Assembly: GCA_026702755.1 (NCBI GenBank)
Contig: JAPPBX010000088.1
Span: 1 to 55,707, forward strand
Direction: 5' to 3'
DNA: 55,707 nucleotides
Source: Candidatus Poribacteria bacterium
GTDB taxonomy: Bacteria > Poribacteria > WGA-4E > WGA-3G
Shown here in pieces: positions 8,356 to 17,882 of the stretch. Each line of letters begins with the position of its first letter. The stretch's first letter is position 1. The notes beneath the pieces are model-generated. The model was not told where the DNA came from and searched no databases. It was given only the letters and a program-made list of their open reading frames with translations. Position numbers and translations under genes: made by a program.

Positions 8356-9513
8356 ATGAACCGTAGAAATTTTTTGATTAACGGAGGCACCGCATTGGCA
8401 GGACTATTTCTCGCTAACGGGACCTCACGACTGTGTGCGGACAGTCAGGCAATTCATATTGACGAATATATAAACGAAAGGGAAAAATCAATGAAGACAG
8501 CGGTTAGTATTGTTGACGATGCGTTTTATATCAATGGAGAAATCACATATCCGGGACATTTCTACCAAGATCATAAAATAGAAGGGTTGCTTATTAACAC
8601 CCGCATGGTGCAAGGTATCTTTGATGATCGGAACCCAGAAACCGTTCATCTGTGGGAATATCCAGATACAGGTGAATGGGACGCTGAGCGCAATACTCGT
8701 GAATTTTTGGCGGCAATGCCGACGTGGCGTGCCCACGGTGTATTGGCGTTTACCATCAATCTCCAAGGCGGCAGTCCGGAAGGCTACTCTAAAGCGCAAC
8801 CGTGGCATAACTCCGGTATAGAAGCCGACGGCAGCCTCAACGCTGATTATCTGTCGCGGCTTGAACGCATTATCGACTTTGCTGATATACTCGGTATGGT
8901 TGTCATTCTCGGTTATTTCTACTTTGGGCAGGACCAGCGGGTTAAGAACGAGAACGCTATCAAAAAGGCTGTTGACAATGCAACCGGTTGGCTCTTCGAC
9001 AAGGGATACACCAACGTTATCGTTGAGGTGAACAACGAATGCAACGTGAGAGCATATACCCATGAAATACTACAACCGCAACGGGTACACGAATTAATTG
9101 AAAGAGTGAAAGAGACAACACGCGACGGCAACAGATTTCTCGTCGGAACGAGTTACGGTGGTGGTAGGGTGCCGTTTGAAAATGTCGTCCGCTCCTCCGA
9201 TTTCCTGCTTGTCCATGGAAATGGTGTGAGCGATCCGAACCGCATCATTGAGATGGTCCAACAGACACGCGAGGTGCCGGGCTACCGTCCGATGCCGATT
9301 CTTTTCAACGAAGACGATCATTTTGATTTCGATAAACCACTCAACAACTTCGTTGCTGCTGTGAGCCAATACGCCTCATGGGGCTACTTCGACCCCGGTG
9401 AAAACGACTATTGTAACGGTTACCAATCCGTGCCAGTGCAGTGGCAAATCAACACACCGCGCAAACGCGCTTTTTTTGAGAAGGCTCGCGACATCACTGG
9501 CTTCAACGCTTGA
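8356..9513 (+). CDS. exported glycoside-hydrolase-like (beta/alpha)8 protein
   Basis: Encodes 385 residues from the ATG at 8356, which has GGAAG five bases upstream; an in-frame GTG at 8341 is less likely. The N-terminus has Arg-Arg followed by a hydrophobic stretch (NRRNFL...), a Tat-like signal. The body looks like a clan GH-A barrel: VEVNNECN gives Asn227-Glu228 in the acid/base position, and PILFNEDDH gives Glu319 as a possible nucleophile. Substrate is not predictable, and the family assignment (GH5-like) is inference. An internal ATG at 8491 could give a signal-less form. It stands alone, 36 nt from a repeat array, between the DUF4175-like and slipin genes. Confidence 0.6.
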   Translation: MNRRNFLINGGTALAGLFLANGTSRLCADSQAIHIDEYINEREKSMKTAVSIVDDAFYINGEITYPGHFYQDHKIEGLLINTRMVQGIFDDRNPETVHLWEYPDTGEWDAERNTREFLAAMPTWRAHGVLAFTINLQGGSPEGYSKAQPWHNSGIEADGSLNADYLSRLERIIDFADILGMVVILGYFYFGQDQRVKNENAIKKAVDNATGWLFDKGYTNVIVEVNNECNVRAYTHEILQPQRVHELIERVKETTRDGNRFLVGTSYGGGRVPFENVVRSSDFLLVHGNGVSDPNRIIEMVQQTREVPGYRPMPILFNEDDHFDFDKPLNNFVAAVSQYASWGYFDPGENDYCNGYQSVPVQWQINTPRKRAFFEKARDITGFNA

Positions 9514-9823
9514 TAGCATCAGGAACCGAGCCTAAAACGAAGTGAAAGGAATTCTACGTAAAAGATCGTCAATATTCAAAACCACTTGAACGAACCGCAA
9601 GGAAAATTAAAAAGGTGTTTATCTTCATAGCATCAGGAAAGTAGCCTGTAATGTAATGGAAGGCGGATTTACGCACAGAAGCGTCAAAGTCCCAAAACCA
9701 CCTGAACGAACCGCAAGGAAAATTTAAAAAAAACGTAGTCCGTAATGAAATGGAGGACGGCTATACGGACAGGAACGTCAAAATCCAATCCATCCTCAAC
9801 GAACCGCAAGGAAAATTAAAAAT
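9514..9823 (+). repeat. three tandem copies of a ~100-nt element ending in a ribosome site
   Basis: Copies lie at about 9514-9612, 9627-9733 and 9735-9823. Copies 1 and 2 begin ATAGCATCAGGAA. All three end with CGAACCGCAAGGAAAATT plus an A-rich run. Copies 2 and 3 share TAATGNAATGGA and an ACGNACAGNANCGTCAAA motif. The third copy ends exactly at the slipin start codon, so its AAGGA probably serves as the ribosome site. No gene lies in this 310-nt stretch. Confidence 0.8.
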
Positions 9824-10594
9824 ATGCCACAAATTGATCCAATTTATTTTGCTATTGTTGTTGCTGTTGTCATTATGCTTGGGACGAGCGTCCGAATTCT
9901 TAAGGAATATGAACGTGCTGTTATCTTTCGTCTCGGACGATTAACGGGTACCCGCGGTCCCGGACTTGTATTAATGATACCGTTCTGGATTGAACGGATG
10001 CAACGCATCAGTCTACGGGTTATCGTCAACGATGTCACCCCTCAAGATGTGATTACAAAGGACAACGTTTCCGTGAGCGTCAACGCAGTATTGACCTTCA
10101 GAGTAACCGAAGCGGATAGAGCAGTAATCGAGGTTGAAGACTTCGGGTTTGCCATCTCCCAAGTTGCTCAGACGACGCTTCGTAGTGTGCTTGGACGCGC
10201 TGAACTGGATGACCTACTCTCCGAACGTGAAAAACTGAATCAGGATTTAGAGGAGATTATCAAGAAACATTGTGAACCGTGGGGTGTCGAAGTGCTTGCG
10301 ATGGAGATTAAGCATGTGGATTTGCCCGTTGAGATGCAACGCGCGATGGCGAAACAAGCGGAAGCAGAACGGGAACGGCGTGCCAAAGTTACACACGCCG
10401 AAGGTGAATTTGAATCTGCCGAGGTTTTAACCAATGCTGCGGAAATCCTTAGTAGGATCCCGACCGCTGTCCAACTCCGATTCCTTCAAGCGTTGGTAGA
10501 AGTCAGCGCGGAGAAAAACTCGACCATGGTTTTCCCAATCCCGATAGATCTGCTCAGTCCGTTCCTTGAAAAGATAAAGGGTTCAGAGGAATAG
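9824..10594 (+). CDS. slipin/stomatin family (SPFH) membrane protein
   Basis: Encodes 256 residues, the usual length for slipins. One membrane helix lies at about 7-25, followed by the SPFH core: a [11 protein letters not shown] motif, [10 protein letters not shown], then [21 protein letters not shown] helical segment rich in Glu, Ala and Arg (about 165-205) follows. SPFH proteins form oligomeric rings in membranes and organise microdomains or proteases. Slipins are often paired with NfeD, but no nfeD gene is adjacent here. Translation probably starts at the ATG directly after the third copy of the upstream tandem element, whose AAGGA is about 12 nt away. Confidence 0.9.
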   Translation: MPQIDPIYFAIVVAVVIMLGTSVRILKEYERAVIFRLGRLTGTRGPGLVLMIPFWIERMQRISLRVIVNDVTPQDVITKDNVSVSVNAVLTFRVTEADRAVIEVEDFGFAISQVAQTTLRSVLGRAELDDLLSEREKLNQDLEEIIKKHCEPWGVEVLAMEIKHVDLPVEMQRAMAKQAEAERERRAKVTHAEGEFESAEVLTNAAEILSRIPTAVQLRFLQALVEVSAEKNSTMVFPIPIDLLSPFLEKIKGSEE

Positions 10595-10663
10595 TTGATA
10601 TATTTTGAGAGTATTCTCTGAAATGGAGGCTGTGCTGACGGATACGGTCTCTTGGGGGAGCAG

Positions 10664-13600
10664 TTAATCTGTTTTGAGTGTATACACACCGCGTCGAACC
10701 CTCACAATCTCACCGGTGTTAACAAGTTTCATGAGAGCATGGCGTATCGCTGTTGGGTTCCCGTCAATAACCGCGATCATTTCAGATGCCTTTTTCTCAC
10801 CATCTGAAGCCAGGAGCGTGAGAATTTGCTGGCGGAAGGTAATGCGTTCCGTACCGCTGAGTTTTCTCAGTACACGGTTGGCATGAATGTGGGTGCATCC
10901 GAGAATATGCTGCACTTTGTCTCTACCGGATTCCGCAGTTAGATTGGCTCTCTCAACTTCAAAATGTTGACGTGTGGCTATTATCTCAGGAAGTTTGTCC
11001 AGCCCACCGGCGATCTCAAAGTCTTCCCAGTCAAAAAGGAGGGTTTCAGGTCTATCGGTGATGTTCGGCAGTTCCAACCCAGTGAGCAACATGACATTTT
11101 TGCCTGTCTGGGAATTCAATGGAATAAGTCCAACAGCCTCTGTAATGATTCGGCGTGCAGCCGTTTCATAAACGTTCTGGATTCGTTCGTCTTTGTAGTG
11201 ATAGGGTTGCATGACTCTATCATAACAGAGAGGTTTGTCATCGTTTCCAAACAGAGCCTGCGAATACCTCCAAGTAGCGTCTATGGGTGGTGTTGGCATG
11301 CCGACCATCCAGATGACCTCAGCATCTGCGAGATTTGTGTTTCCCCGTATTATTTTTCTGGAATAGCTTATGAAACAGACATTCTCTTTTTCTACGATCC
11401 TCACCAATTTTTTTAAAATCATATTATTGGCGATAATTGCATGCTTAACGTCGGGTTCTCTTTCAATTTCTGCTCGGATACCAGCAAAAAAGCGTTGCCC
11501 CATTTTAGAAGCACCAGCAACTGCTCCGTTATCGCCGTAGTCTAAAATCGTCTCGGGTTGGTAATGACCTGTCCGAATCTGAAAGACTCGGTTTTCCGGT
11601 CGCCATGGTGTCGGTTGAATACGCTTAACTTCAACTTCGTCAGCTGGAAATATCCTACGAAGATGTTGCTCGGAGAGTGTTTCCGATACTAACACAAGTC
11701 GTCTAACGCTCGAATGCAGTATTGGGGGAATAGTAAGCGTCAGTACCTTGTGATCCCACTGAATCGGTGCATCAGCATCCCGTGTGTAATGCGCAAAGAA
11801 ACGCTTGAGTTGATGCCAAAACGTCCATGTTGGATCCGGATAGACGGTCGGGAATGCCTGAATACTTTGGACGGTTTCCGGATTCAGGATACCTAATTGA
11901 ATCGCTTCTGCCATCGGCATTTGGATTTTCATTTCTTCGTTCTTGCCTTTCTCCACCACCTTGCCACGTACATTGACTTGTGTCATCTGCTGGATAACTT
12001 CTTCTTTCTGCCATTCAAATGTCTGCAGTGCTGCCCGGACCCGTTTGACCGCATCGCCGTGGGGCTTACCTCTGATTTCTAAAGCATTCAGTAATGTCTT
12101 GGCGAAGTTCCCTAAGGCACTCCCCTGCCAGTTAGCGATCCACTCTTCTAACACCTTTCTTGATAATCCACATCTCAGAAACAGAGGATGCACATCCGTC
12201 ACACCATTGATGATACAAAGCCTATTTTCTCTTCTATCGACTGGCTTCAGCAACGTGTCCACCAATTTAGCGTGTTGTGGATCGAAAAATAGTTGATTGG
12301 ACACTACTATTTGTGTTTTGGCGCGTTGTAGTGCGGCGGGTTGGGATAAATAGCCACGCGCCTGACACGTCTCGTAAACCGGGCACTGCGGGCAAATACT
12401 TTCACTCGGATCTCCACCTTTCTCCTCAAGCGCATCGCACCGCTCTGGATCCTCACAGACATTTCCGTGTTGAAACGGATTTGCCATACGCGCATCGACG
12501 GGTATCTCTTTTACCTGCTCCCAGAGGTGCATCCGAGGTTTCCAACGAGCAACAGAGCGGACACCTTGTTCTTGAAGACCTTGTTCTGCTGCATCTGCTA
12601 ACTCGGCACTTGGCGCGTTTAAGCAGGTTGTACCACTGTTAAGAAGATGGTATTCTGTATCAGCGTAGCCGATTCCCTCTGTTTCAACATTAAGTCCAAT
12701 GATACGCTCGGTTCCATCGAGAATGCTCCCTATCCGAGTGGTAATTTCTTCAGGGGTTTCCGGTTTTCGTAGGACTGGACGGGAACGTCTTATCGCCAAC
12801 GGGCTGAGTTTTCCTGCCCTCACAGCGAGCATCTTATCAGAGACAGACAGCACAGGAGCGAGTGTCGGCGGCGCAATACCGGTATCGCTCCAGATCTCTG
12901 TGATAGGTGTTGCTTCCGTCGGAAGCTCAGCATCGGGTATAGATGTGCGGAGCCATACGGTTCCCTCGTTCTCCCAGAGCAGTGCGTCCGTATTGTTAGC
13001 ATCACCGCCGTAACGTATCCAGTGGTGAAAACCGTCTGATTGTCGGATATAAGAGAAACCGCGTTTTGAAAGTGCCTCTCTTGCGAGGTCAAGGTCGCGT
13101 GAACCGAGAGATAATGGTGTGTCGGTGAAAGCTTCGTCCTGTTCAGTTTTCTGCGGAACAGGTTCGTGAAGTTTTGCGCGGAGCGCGTCAAGAGGGGCAA
13201 AGAGGACCTCTTTAGAAATCACGGGTGGGTCTAACAGATTTCCGAGCAAAATTTCGTAGCGTGCATCCCAGCGACTGTATCCGTTTTCTCCAAGAATTTC
13301 AAGGTATACGTCTCGATAGCCCGGATTTTCAGGGGTCGACGTGTGTTTATAGACATACAGTTTTTCTTCCTCGGTATTTGGATGAAGATACTCTGGCACT
13401 CTGCAGGAAAAGCGCAGCCCACCCGACCTTGACAGCGTCAACAGCGGGTTCTCGACAGCGTTCACAAGCACTTCAATATAGGTAAGAATGTCGTCTGGAA
13501 CAGCGGAAATCGCTTCGTATTTAAAATCGAGGTCATGCCACCGTGCGCCGTCGCGTTCGGAAGGGATACCGGTATAAATCTGGAGTCCCCATGACGCGTC

Positions 13601-13894
13601 CCATCGTCTGGCTCTCCAGTTTCTCATCCCTTGGCGTTTCAAAAATCGATTAGGCATCAAACTCTTTGGACCGCTATCGTGCACAGGTGCTCGCCCTATC
13701 GGCATAACGGAGATGTCCGCCTGTTCCAAATCATCAAGCAACACAGGGCATTTGTGGGCGCAGTAAACCGTGTATTGGTGCGGATGCGCTGCACTCAACA
13801 TCGTGGGTATTGCTACTGTCTTCTGCTGCCGAAGCGGCTTTTGGTGACGTTGATGGCAGCGTTGAATAAGATCGTTAAAGAGGTCTGTCGGCAT
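10664..13894 (-). CDS. large orphan protein, degenerate primase/Fe-S helicase-like
   Basis: Encodes 1076 residues. An N-terminal region has HDLDF (about 120-124) and SRSGGLRF (156-162), resembling the D-x-D and SGGxH motifs of archaeo-eukaryotic primases, with Arg replacing His. Cys480, 486, 501, 504 and 510 form a cluster like the Fe-S domain of XPD/DinG helicases. The next strand, QIVVSNQLFF, fits the segment before DEAH, but the DEAH position reads IINGVT. No Walker A motif is seen. The last 70 residues form a winged helix like replication or transcription regulators. It may be a replication protein of a past mobile element or a structural adaptor. It is a single gene, convergent with the slipin, and the ATG lacks a ribosome site. 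Confidence 0.5.
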   Translation of the reverse strand: MPTDLFNDLIQRCHQRHQKPLRQQKTVAIPTMLSAAHPHQYTVYCAHKCPVLLDDLEQADISVMPIGRAPVHDSGPKSLMPNRFLKRQGMRNWRARRWDASWGLQIYTGIPSERDGARWHDLDFKYEAISAVPDDILTYIEVLVNAVENPLLTLSRSGGLRFSCRVPEYLHPNTEEEKLYVYKHTSTPENPGYRDVYLEILGENGYSRWDARYEILLGNLLDPPVISKEVLFAPLDALRAKLHEPVPQKTEQDEAFTDTPLSLGSRDLDLAREALSKRGFSYIRQSDGFHHWIRYGGDANNTDALLWENEGTVWLRTSIPDAELPTEATPITEIWSDTGIAPPTLAPVLSVSDKMLAVRAGKLSPLAIRRSRPVLRKPETPEEITTRIGSILDGTERIIGLNVETEGIGYADTEYHLLNSGTTCLNAPSAELADAAEQGLQEQGVRSVARWKPRMHLWEQVKEIPVDARMANPFQHGNVCEDPERCDALEEKGGDPSESICPQCPVYETCQARGYLSQPAALQRAKTQIVVSNQLFFDPQHAKLVDTLLKPVDRRENRLCIINGVTDVHPLFLRCGLSRKVLEEWIANWQGSALGNFAKTLLNALEIRGKPHGDAVKRVRAALQTFEWQKEEVIQQMTQVNVRGKVVEKGKNEEMKIQMPMAEAIQLGILNPETVQSIQAFPTVYPDPTWTFWHQLKRFFAHYTRDADAPIQWDHKVLTLTIPPILHSSVRRLVLVSETLSEQHLRRIFPADEVEVKRIQPTPWRPENRVFQIRTGHYQPETILDYGDNGAVAGASKMGQRFFAGIRAEIEREPDVKHAIIANNMILKKLVRIVEKENVCFISYSRKIIRGNTNLADAEVIWMVGMPTPPIDATWRYSQALFGNDDKPLCYDRVMQPYHYKDERIQNVYETAARRIITEAVGLIPLNSQTGKNVMLLTGLELPNITDRPETLLFDWEDFEIAGGLDKLPEIIATRQHFEVERANLTAESGRDKVQHILGCTHIHANRVLRKLSGTERITFRQQILTLLASDGEKKASEMIAVIDGNPTAIRHALMKLVNTGEIVRVRRGVYTLKTD

Positions 13895-14372
13895 ATTTAA
13901 AATCTTATAATGTAGTAACTTGGGCTACAGTAAATGAACTTTGGAAGACTAAAATCCAATGCAAGCATCTTCAACACTACTGCATAATAGCACAAAGTCC
14001 CCTCTTAATCAAGATTTTCGTACGATTCAAAGCGAAAGAACCGAGTGCTTAAAAGGATGCTGCTGCACCCGCAGTATCTGATTGCATTCCACATTGCAAA
14101 TCCGCTTTTTATGAAATTAGTTGTGAAAAAATTGTGTTTTTGATATATTTAAACCTATAATTTATAAAATTGTATTGTAAAAATAATAGGTTTAATGATA
14201 ATATTATTCTGTGTCGTTGGCGGATTCGCTGGATAGCGTGTTAGTTCAATATATACACGATTCAGAGGATACTGTGTAGTTTGCTCAAAATCATTAGTTA
14301 TGTAAAATCCTCTATTAGATTTAACCTTCGCGTTTGCTTAGGGAATCCTAATGACAAAGGAGTAGCAAATAT
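13895..14372. other. 478-nt AT-rich gene-free spacer with an inverted repeat
   Basis: This spacer separates the divergent 1076-residue gene and the first small glycine-rich gene. It holds a 10-bp perfect inverted repeat, TTAAACCTAT (14149-14158) and ATAGGTTTAA (14186-14195), in a very AT-rich context. A possible weak promoter for the rightward gene is TTGCTC at 14281 with TAAAAT at 14303. No coding sequence is apparent. Confidence 0.5.
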
Positions 14373-14903
14373 ATGTTTCGTTTACTTGCTTTTTTGACAA
14401 TTGCCGTTTTCGCTTTTAATATGCTACCTTCCAGTTACGCTCAAGAACTATCGGTGCAGGCACAGGCGAAAGCAGATGCCAAAAAAGACTCAAGTCCGGC
14501 TCTCAATAGCGAATTTTTTTCGCTCGGTGTTGCCGGGGGTTTTTTGGGGTGTCTTGCCGGCAGTTATCTCGGTTGGCAAATAGGAACCGCTATTGACGAC
14601 TCAGTCCCAGGTGGAGTTGTTTACTCTTTCGGAAACGACGCTCAGATTTATGGATGTTGTGCTGGTGCGATTCTCTTGGGTGTCGTTGCAATGCCACTCT
14701 ACATAAACTTAAGACCCTACAAACCAGATCCACCACCAGAGCGGCTGCTTGGCAAATCGCCAGCGTATATTGAGGCGTACACCCAAGTCTATCAATCTGA
14801 AGCATCGCGCCTCAGTAAACTACATGTCACCAGAGGTACAGTCGTTGGTAATTTGGCAGCTATAGGGGGAGCTATATTACTTGCCGCAGGGCTTGTAAAT
14901 TAA
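14373..14903 (+). CDS. small glycine-rich membrane protein, family member 1
   Basis: Encodes 176 residues. A signal peptide ends near SSYAQ (about 24). A short QAQAKADAKKD segment follows, then two glycine-rich membrane helices (about 50-72 and 92-112) with G-x-x-x-G spacing and Cys residues, the motif PPPERLLGKSP.YIEAYTQVY (121-140), and a last hydrophobic helix (156-175). Three paralogs occur in this window at 20258, 44248 and 44856. The family has no function that I recognise. The glycine zippers suggest helix packing or pore-like assembly in the membrane (inference). It has AAAGGAG upstream and is followed by an LRR gene, a pairing repeated at 20258/21032. Confidence 0.7.
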   Translation: MFRLLAFLTIAVFAFNMLPSSYAQELSVQAQAKADAKKDSSPALNSEFFSLGVAGGFLGCLAGSYLGWQIGTAIDDSVPGGVVYSFGNDAQIYGCCAGAILLGVVAMPLYINLRPYKPDPPPERLLGKSPAYIEAYTQVYQSEASRLSKLHVTRGTVVGNLAAIGGAILLAAGLVN

Positions 14904-14955
14904 GGGACAGAACATTTGATAGTAAGAGGAACCGGTTGTCCACGCGGAAAATGTT

Positions 14956-14980
14956 GATAAGAAAGTAGGCTTTTCTTATC
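14956..14980 (+). terminator. 9-bp stem-loop downstream of small membrane gene
   Basis: GATAAGAAA (14956-14964) pairs perfectly with TTTCTTATC (14972-14980) around a seven-base loop. It lies 52 nt after the stop at 14903. The stem is AT-rich and no T-run follows, so a terminator role is only possible. Confidence 0.35.
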
Positions 14981-15156
14981 GCTGCGGGTGGATACACTAT
15001 TGTAAAAAAGTGTCGGACGGGAGATGCTGCAGCCGCCTGTTTTCGGCACAAACGATTTATGAACCCTTCTTAGGGGAGGCTGCTTGGTTTTCAGTAGACA
15101 GACGTTTCATTTTTTCAAACAAAATAGATTAACTCACCTTAAACGGAGGTAAAACC

Positions 15157-17817
15157 GTGAAAAAGTATTTCAGATTTTTTGTTATTTTTTTTGTGTTCAG
15201 TTGTTTAACCCCACATATTGCATCCGCGCAGGTCGTGAACGTGCCGGATCCGAATTTAGCAGCGGCATTACGAGAAGTATTTGGCTTAGCACCAAATGCA
15301 CCCATTACCAGACAGGATATGCAGAGATTAATAGGCTTTGAAGCTATTAATCGTCAGATAAGGGACCTTACTGGATTGGAACATGCTCCGCAATTACGTG
15401 CTTTAGATCTCGGTGATAATCAGATCAGTGACATTCGCCCACTGGCAGGATTGACGCAGTTAGGCGCATTATCTCTTGCTGAGAACCGCATCCGAGACGT
15501 GACTCCACTGACACAGATGACACAGTTAGAGTGGCTATTCCTTTGGACTAATCAGATTAGTGATATCCGTCCACTGGCAGGATTGACGCAATTAGAACGG
15601 TTATCTCTCAGAGATAATCAAGTGAGCAATCTCACTCCACTCACAAGATTGACGCGATTAAACGAATTACGGCTTAGTGATAATCAGATCCGAGATTTGA
15701 CACCGCTTGCTGGATTGACACAGTTAAGATTATTATGGCTTGCCGACAATCAAATCAGTGATATGTCTCCACTCGCTGGATTGACGCAATTAGAATGGTT
15801 AAATCTTAGAGGGAATCAAATCAATGATGTAAGTCCGCTTGCGGGATTGGCGCGATTGGAGGAGTTGTATCTCATTCAAAATCAAATCAGCGATGTGTCC
15901 CCGCTCGCTGGATTGACACAGTTGGCAATTCTAAATCTCAGGACGAATCAAATCCGTGACGTATCCCCCCTCGCTGGATTGACAAACCTAACAGAATTAT
16001 ACCTTGAGGGGAACCCAATTCAGGATACATCGCCGCTGGCGAGCCTGACAAAACTCAGGGTAGTGGATGTTAGGATTACTGCGCCTCCTACGGGACCCGT
16101 TAGTAGGGTCTCAATACCCGATCCGAATTTGGCGGCGGCAGTACGGGAGGCATTGCGCTTAGCACCAAATGCGTCTATTACCACACAGGATATGCAAAGA
16201 TTAATAAATCTGGATGCGAATAATCGTCGGATAACAAATCTCACTGGGTTAGAGCACGCCACACAATTGAGAGAGTTATACCTGCATCAAAATCAGATTC
16301 GCGATATAGAACCCCTCGCTGGATTGCCGGAGTTAAAATGGTTAGCTCTTGAAAGTAATCAAATAAGTGACGTGAGTCCGCTCGCTAGATTGCCCCAGTT
16401 AGAGCGTTTAACCCTCAATAGCAATCGAGTCAGTAACCTTAGTCCGCTCGCTGGATTGATCCAGTTAGAACTGTTAATTCTCAGTGACAATCAAATAACT
16501 AATCTTAGTCCGCTCACTGGATTGACGCGATTGACAGTATTATGGCTCACTGGAAATAATATTCGTGATGTGTCCGCGCTCGCGAAATTGGTAAACCTGG
16601 AGGTGTTAAGGCTTTCGGGGAATCCGATTCAGGATACGTCACCACTTGCGAGCCTCACAAAATTAACGGATGTGGATGTTAAGATTACCGCTCCGCCTTC
16701 ACAGCCACAGCCGATATCGGAAGACCCAACTCAGCCAAGTCCTGAACCAGCACCTCAAGAAACTGCAGAAACTCCTCAAGATGAAGGCACGCAACCGACT
16801 GAAACACCCGCACCTTCGACGATAACCGAAGGACAAATTACGTTTAGCGAACTAATGTTCGCGACAAGCGGAGGGCTCTTTTCTCAACCGCAGTGGATAG
16901 AGTTATTCAACAATGGTCCTGTTGGTTCCGAACCAGTGAATCTCAGAGGATTGAGGTTAGTCATTGAGGCACGCGATAGTGAAACCCGACATCGGTACTC
17001 AACTATCGTGTTTGAAGACTTAGTTATTAAACCCAAATGGACAGTGTTGCTGGTGACACGAGGGAATAGTCGGAACTCAGGATATTTGTCCGAGGATCGA
17101 GTCTATAGTCTCTACGATCATAGTAATGTAAGTAGCCTCGGTTTGCATGATAATGCAGTCTTACCAGCCTCCGGATTCTCGCTAAAGTTGTTCGCCGCAG
17201 ATGGCACGTTAATTGATAGTGCTGGGAACCTTGATGGTGTGAAAAGGAGCAAGGATACCCCTCTGTGGGAGCTGCCGGCAGGCTGGACAGAAGACAGAAT
17301 GCGAACGTCATTGATTCGTCGGTATGAAGACGGCACGGCACTACCGGGTACGGAAGCAATGAGTTGGGTGCGTGCTGCAGATGTAGAGTTATCTATGGAA
17401 CTTTATTATGGACATAAGGCCGACATTGGCACGCCTGGGTATAGACGCGGTGGACCGCTGCCGGTTGCGTTGTCGCATTTTGGTGCGAATAGGACAGACG
17501 CGGGTGTTATCATCGAATGGACGACAGCATCGGAGACCGACAATGCCGGTTTCAATATCCTACGCGGTCAAACCAAGGAAGGTTCGTTTGTGAAGGTGAA
17601 TCCAACGCTAATCCCGGGTGCAGGGACAACAGCCGAACGGACGAACTACACATGGGTAGATATGACTGCGAAATCGAATGTCGCTTACTATTATCGAATA
17701 GAAGATGTTTCATTCTCAGGGAATCGTCGGCAGTTAACAACGGTTCGTATGAGAGGACATCTCTCAGCAGCAGGAAAATTCGCTATGACGTGGGGTGGTT
17801 TGAAGACGCGGGATTAA
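15157..17817 (+). CDS. secreted LRR / lamin-tail domain protein
   Basis: Encodes 886 residues. The GTG start follows GGAGGT. A signal peptide ends at ASAQ (about 25). Two LRR blocks follow, each opened by a cap of type DPNLAAALRE....ITRQDMQRL: the first has ten internalin-type 22-residue repeats, the second six. A Pro/Thr/Gln linker (about 510-560) leads to a lamin-tail domain (from ITFSELMFATSGG) and a C-terminal FN3-like module ending in TWGGLKTRD. The protein is exported and likely surface-attached, with LRRs for binding a protein or glycan partner. The C-terminal part is nearly the same in two neighbours at 17883 and 22825. Internal cap duplication suggests fusion of two LRR units. Confidence 0.85.
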   Translation: MKKYFRFFVIFFVFSCLTPHIASAQVVNVPDPNLAAALREVFGLAPNAPITRQDMQRLIGFEAINRQIRDLTGLEHAPQLRALDLGDNQISDIRPLAGLTQLGALSLAENRIRDVTPLTQMTQLEWLFLWTNQISDIRPLAGLTQLERLSLRDNQVSNLTPLTRLTRLNELRLSDNQIRDLTPLAGLTQLRLLWLADNQISDMSPLAGLTQLEWLNLRGNQINDVSPLAGLARLEELYLIQNQISDVSPLAGLTQLAILNLRTNQIRDVSPLAGLTNLTELYLEGNPIQDTSPLASLTKLRVVDVRITAPPTGPVSRVSIPDPNLAAAVREALRLAPNASITTQDMQRLINLDANNRRITNLTGLEHATQLRELYLHQNQIRDIEPLAGLPELKWLALESNQISDVSPLARLPQLERLTLNSNRVSNLSPLAGLIQLELLILSDNQITNLSPLTGLTRLTVLWLTGNNIRDVSALAKLVNLEVLRLSGNPIQDTSPLASLTKLTDVDVKITAPPSQPQPISEDPTQPSPEPAPQETAETPQDEGTQPTETPAPSTITEGQITFSELMFATSGGLFSQPQWIELFNNGPVGSEPVNLRGLRLVIEARDSETRHRYSTIVFEDLVIKPKWTVLLVTRGNSRNSGYLSEDRVYSLYDHSNVSSLGLHDNAVLPASGFSLKLFAADGTLIDSAGNLDGVKRSKDTPLWELPAGWTEDRMRTSLIRRYEDGTALPGTEAMSWVRAADVELSMELYYGHKADIGTPGYRRGGPLPVALSHFGANRTDAGVIIEWTTASETDNAGFNILRGQTKEGSFVKVNPTLIPGAGTTAERTNYTWVDMTAKSNVAYYYRIEDVSFSGNRRQLTTVRMRGHLSAAGKFAMTWGGLKTRD

Positions 17818-17882
17818 CAACGGTCGCGCTTTCACCCTCGCTACAACGAATCGTTGTATACTTCATTCAGAGGAGACTTAAT

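Noticed and set aside
6421-8390. Long minus-strand frames inside the coiled-coil gene
   Set aside because: Leu/Phe/Cys-rich shadows of Gln/Glu-rich codons with no ribosome sites.
11943-13485. Plus-strand frames inside the 1076-residue gene
   Set aside because: Overlapped by a continuous, motif-bearing minus-strand frame; no ribosome sites.
17517-17882. In-frame extension of the cadherin-like gene
   Set aside because: It overlaps the end of the upstream LRR gene in another frame, and the ATG at 17883 has a strong ribosome site and signal peptide.
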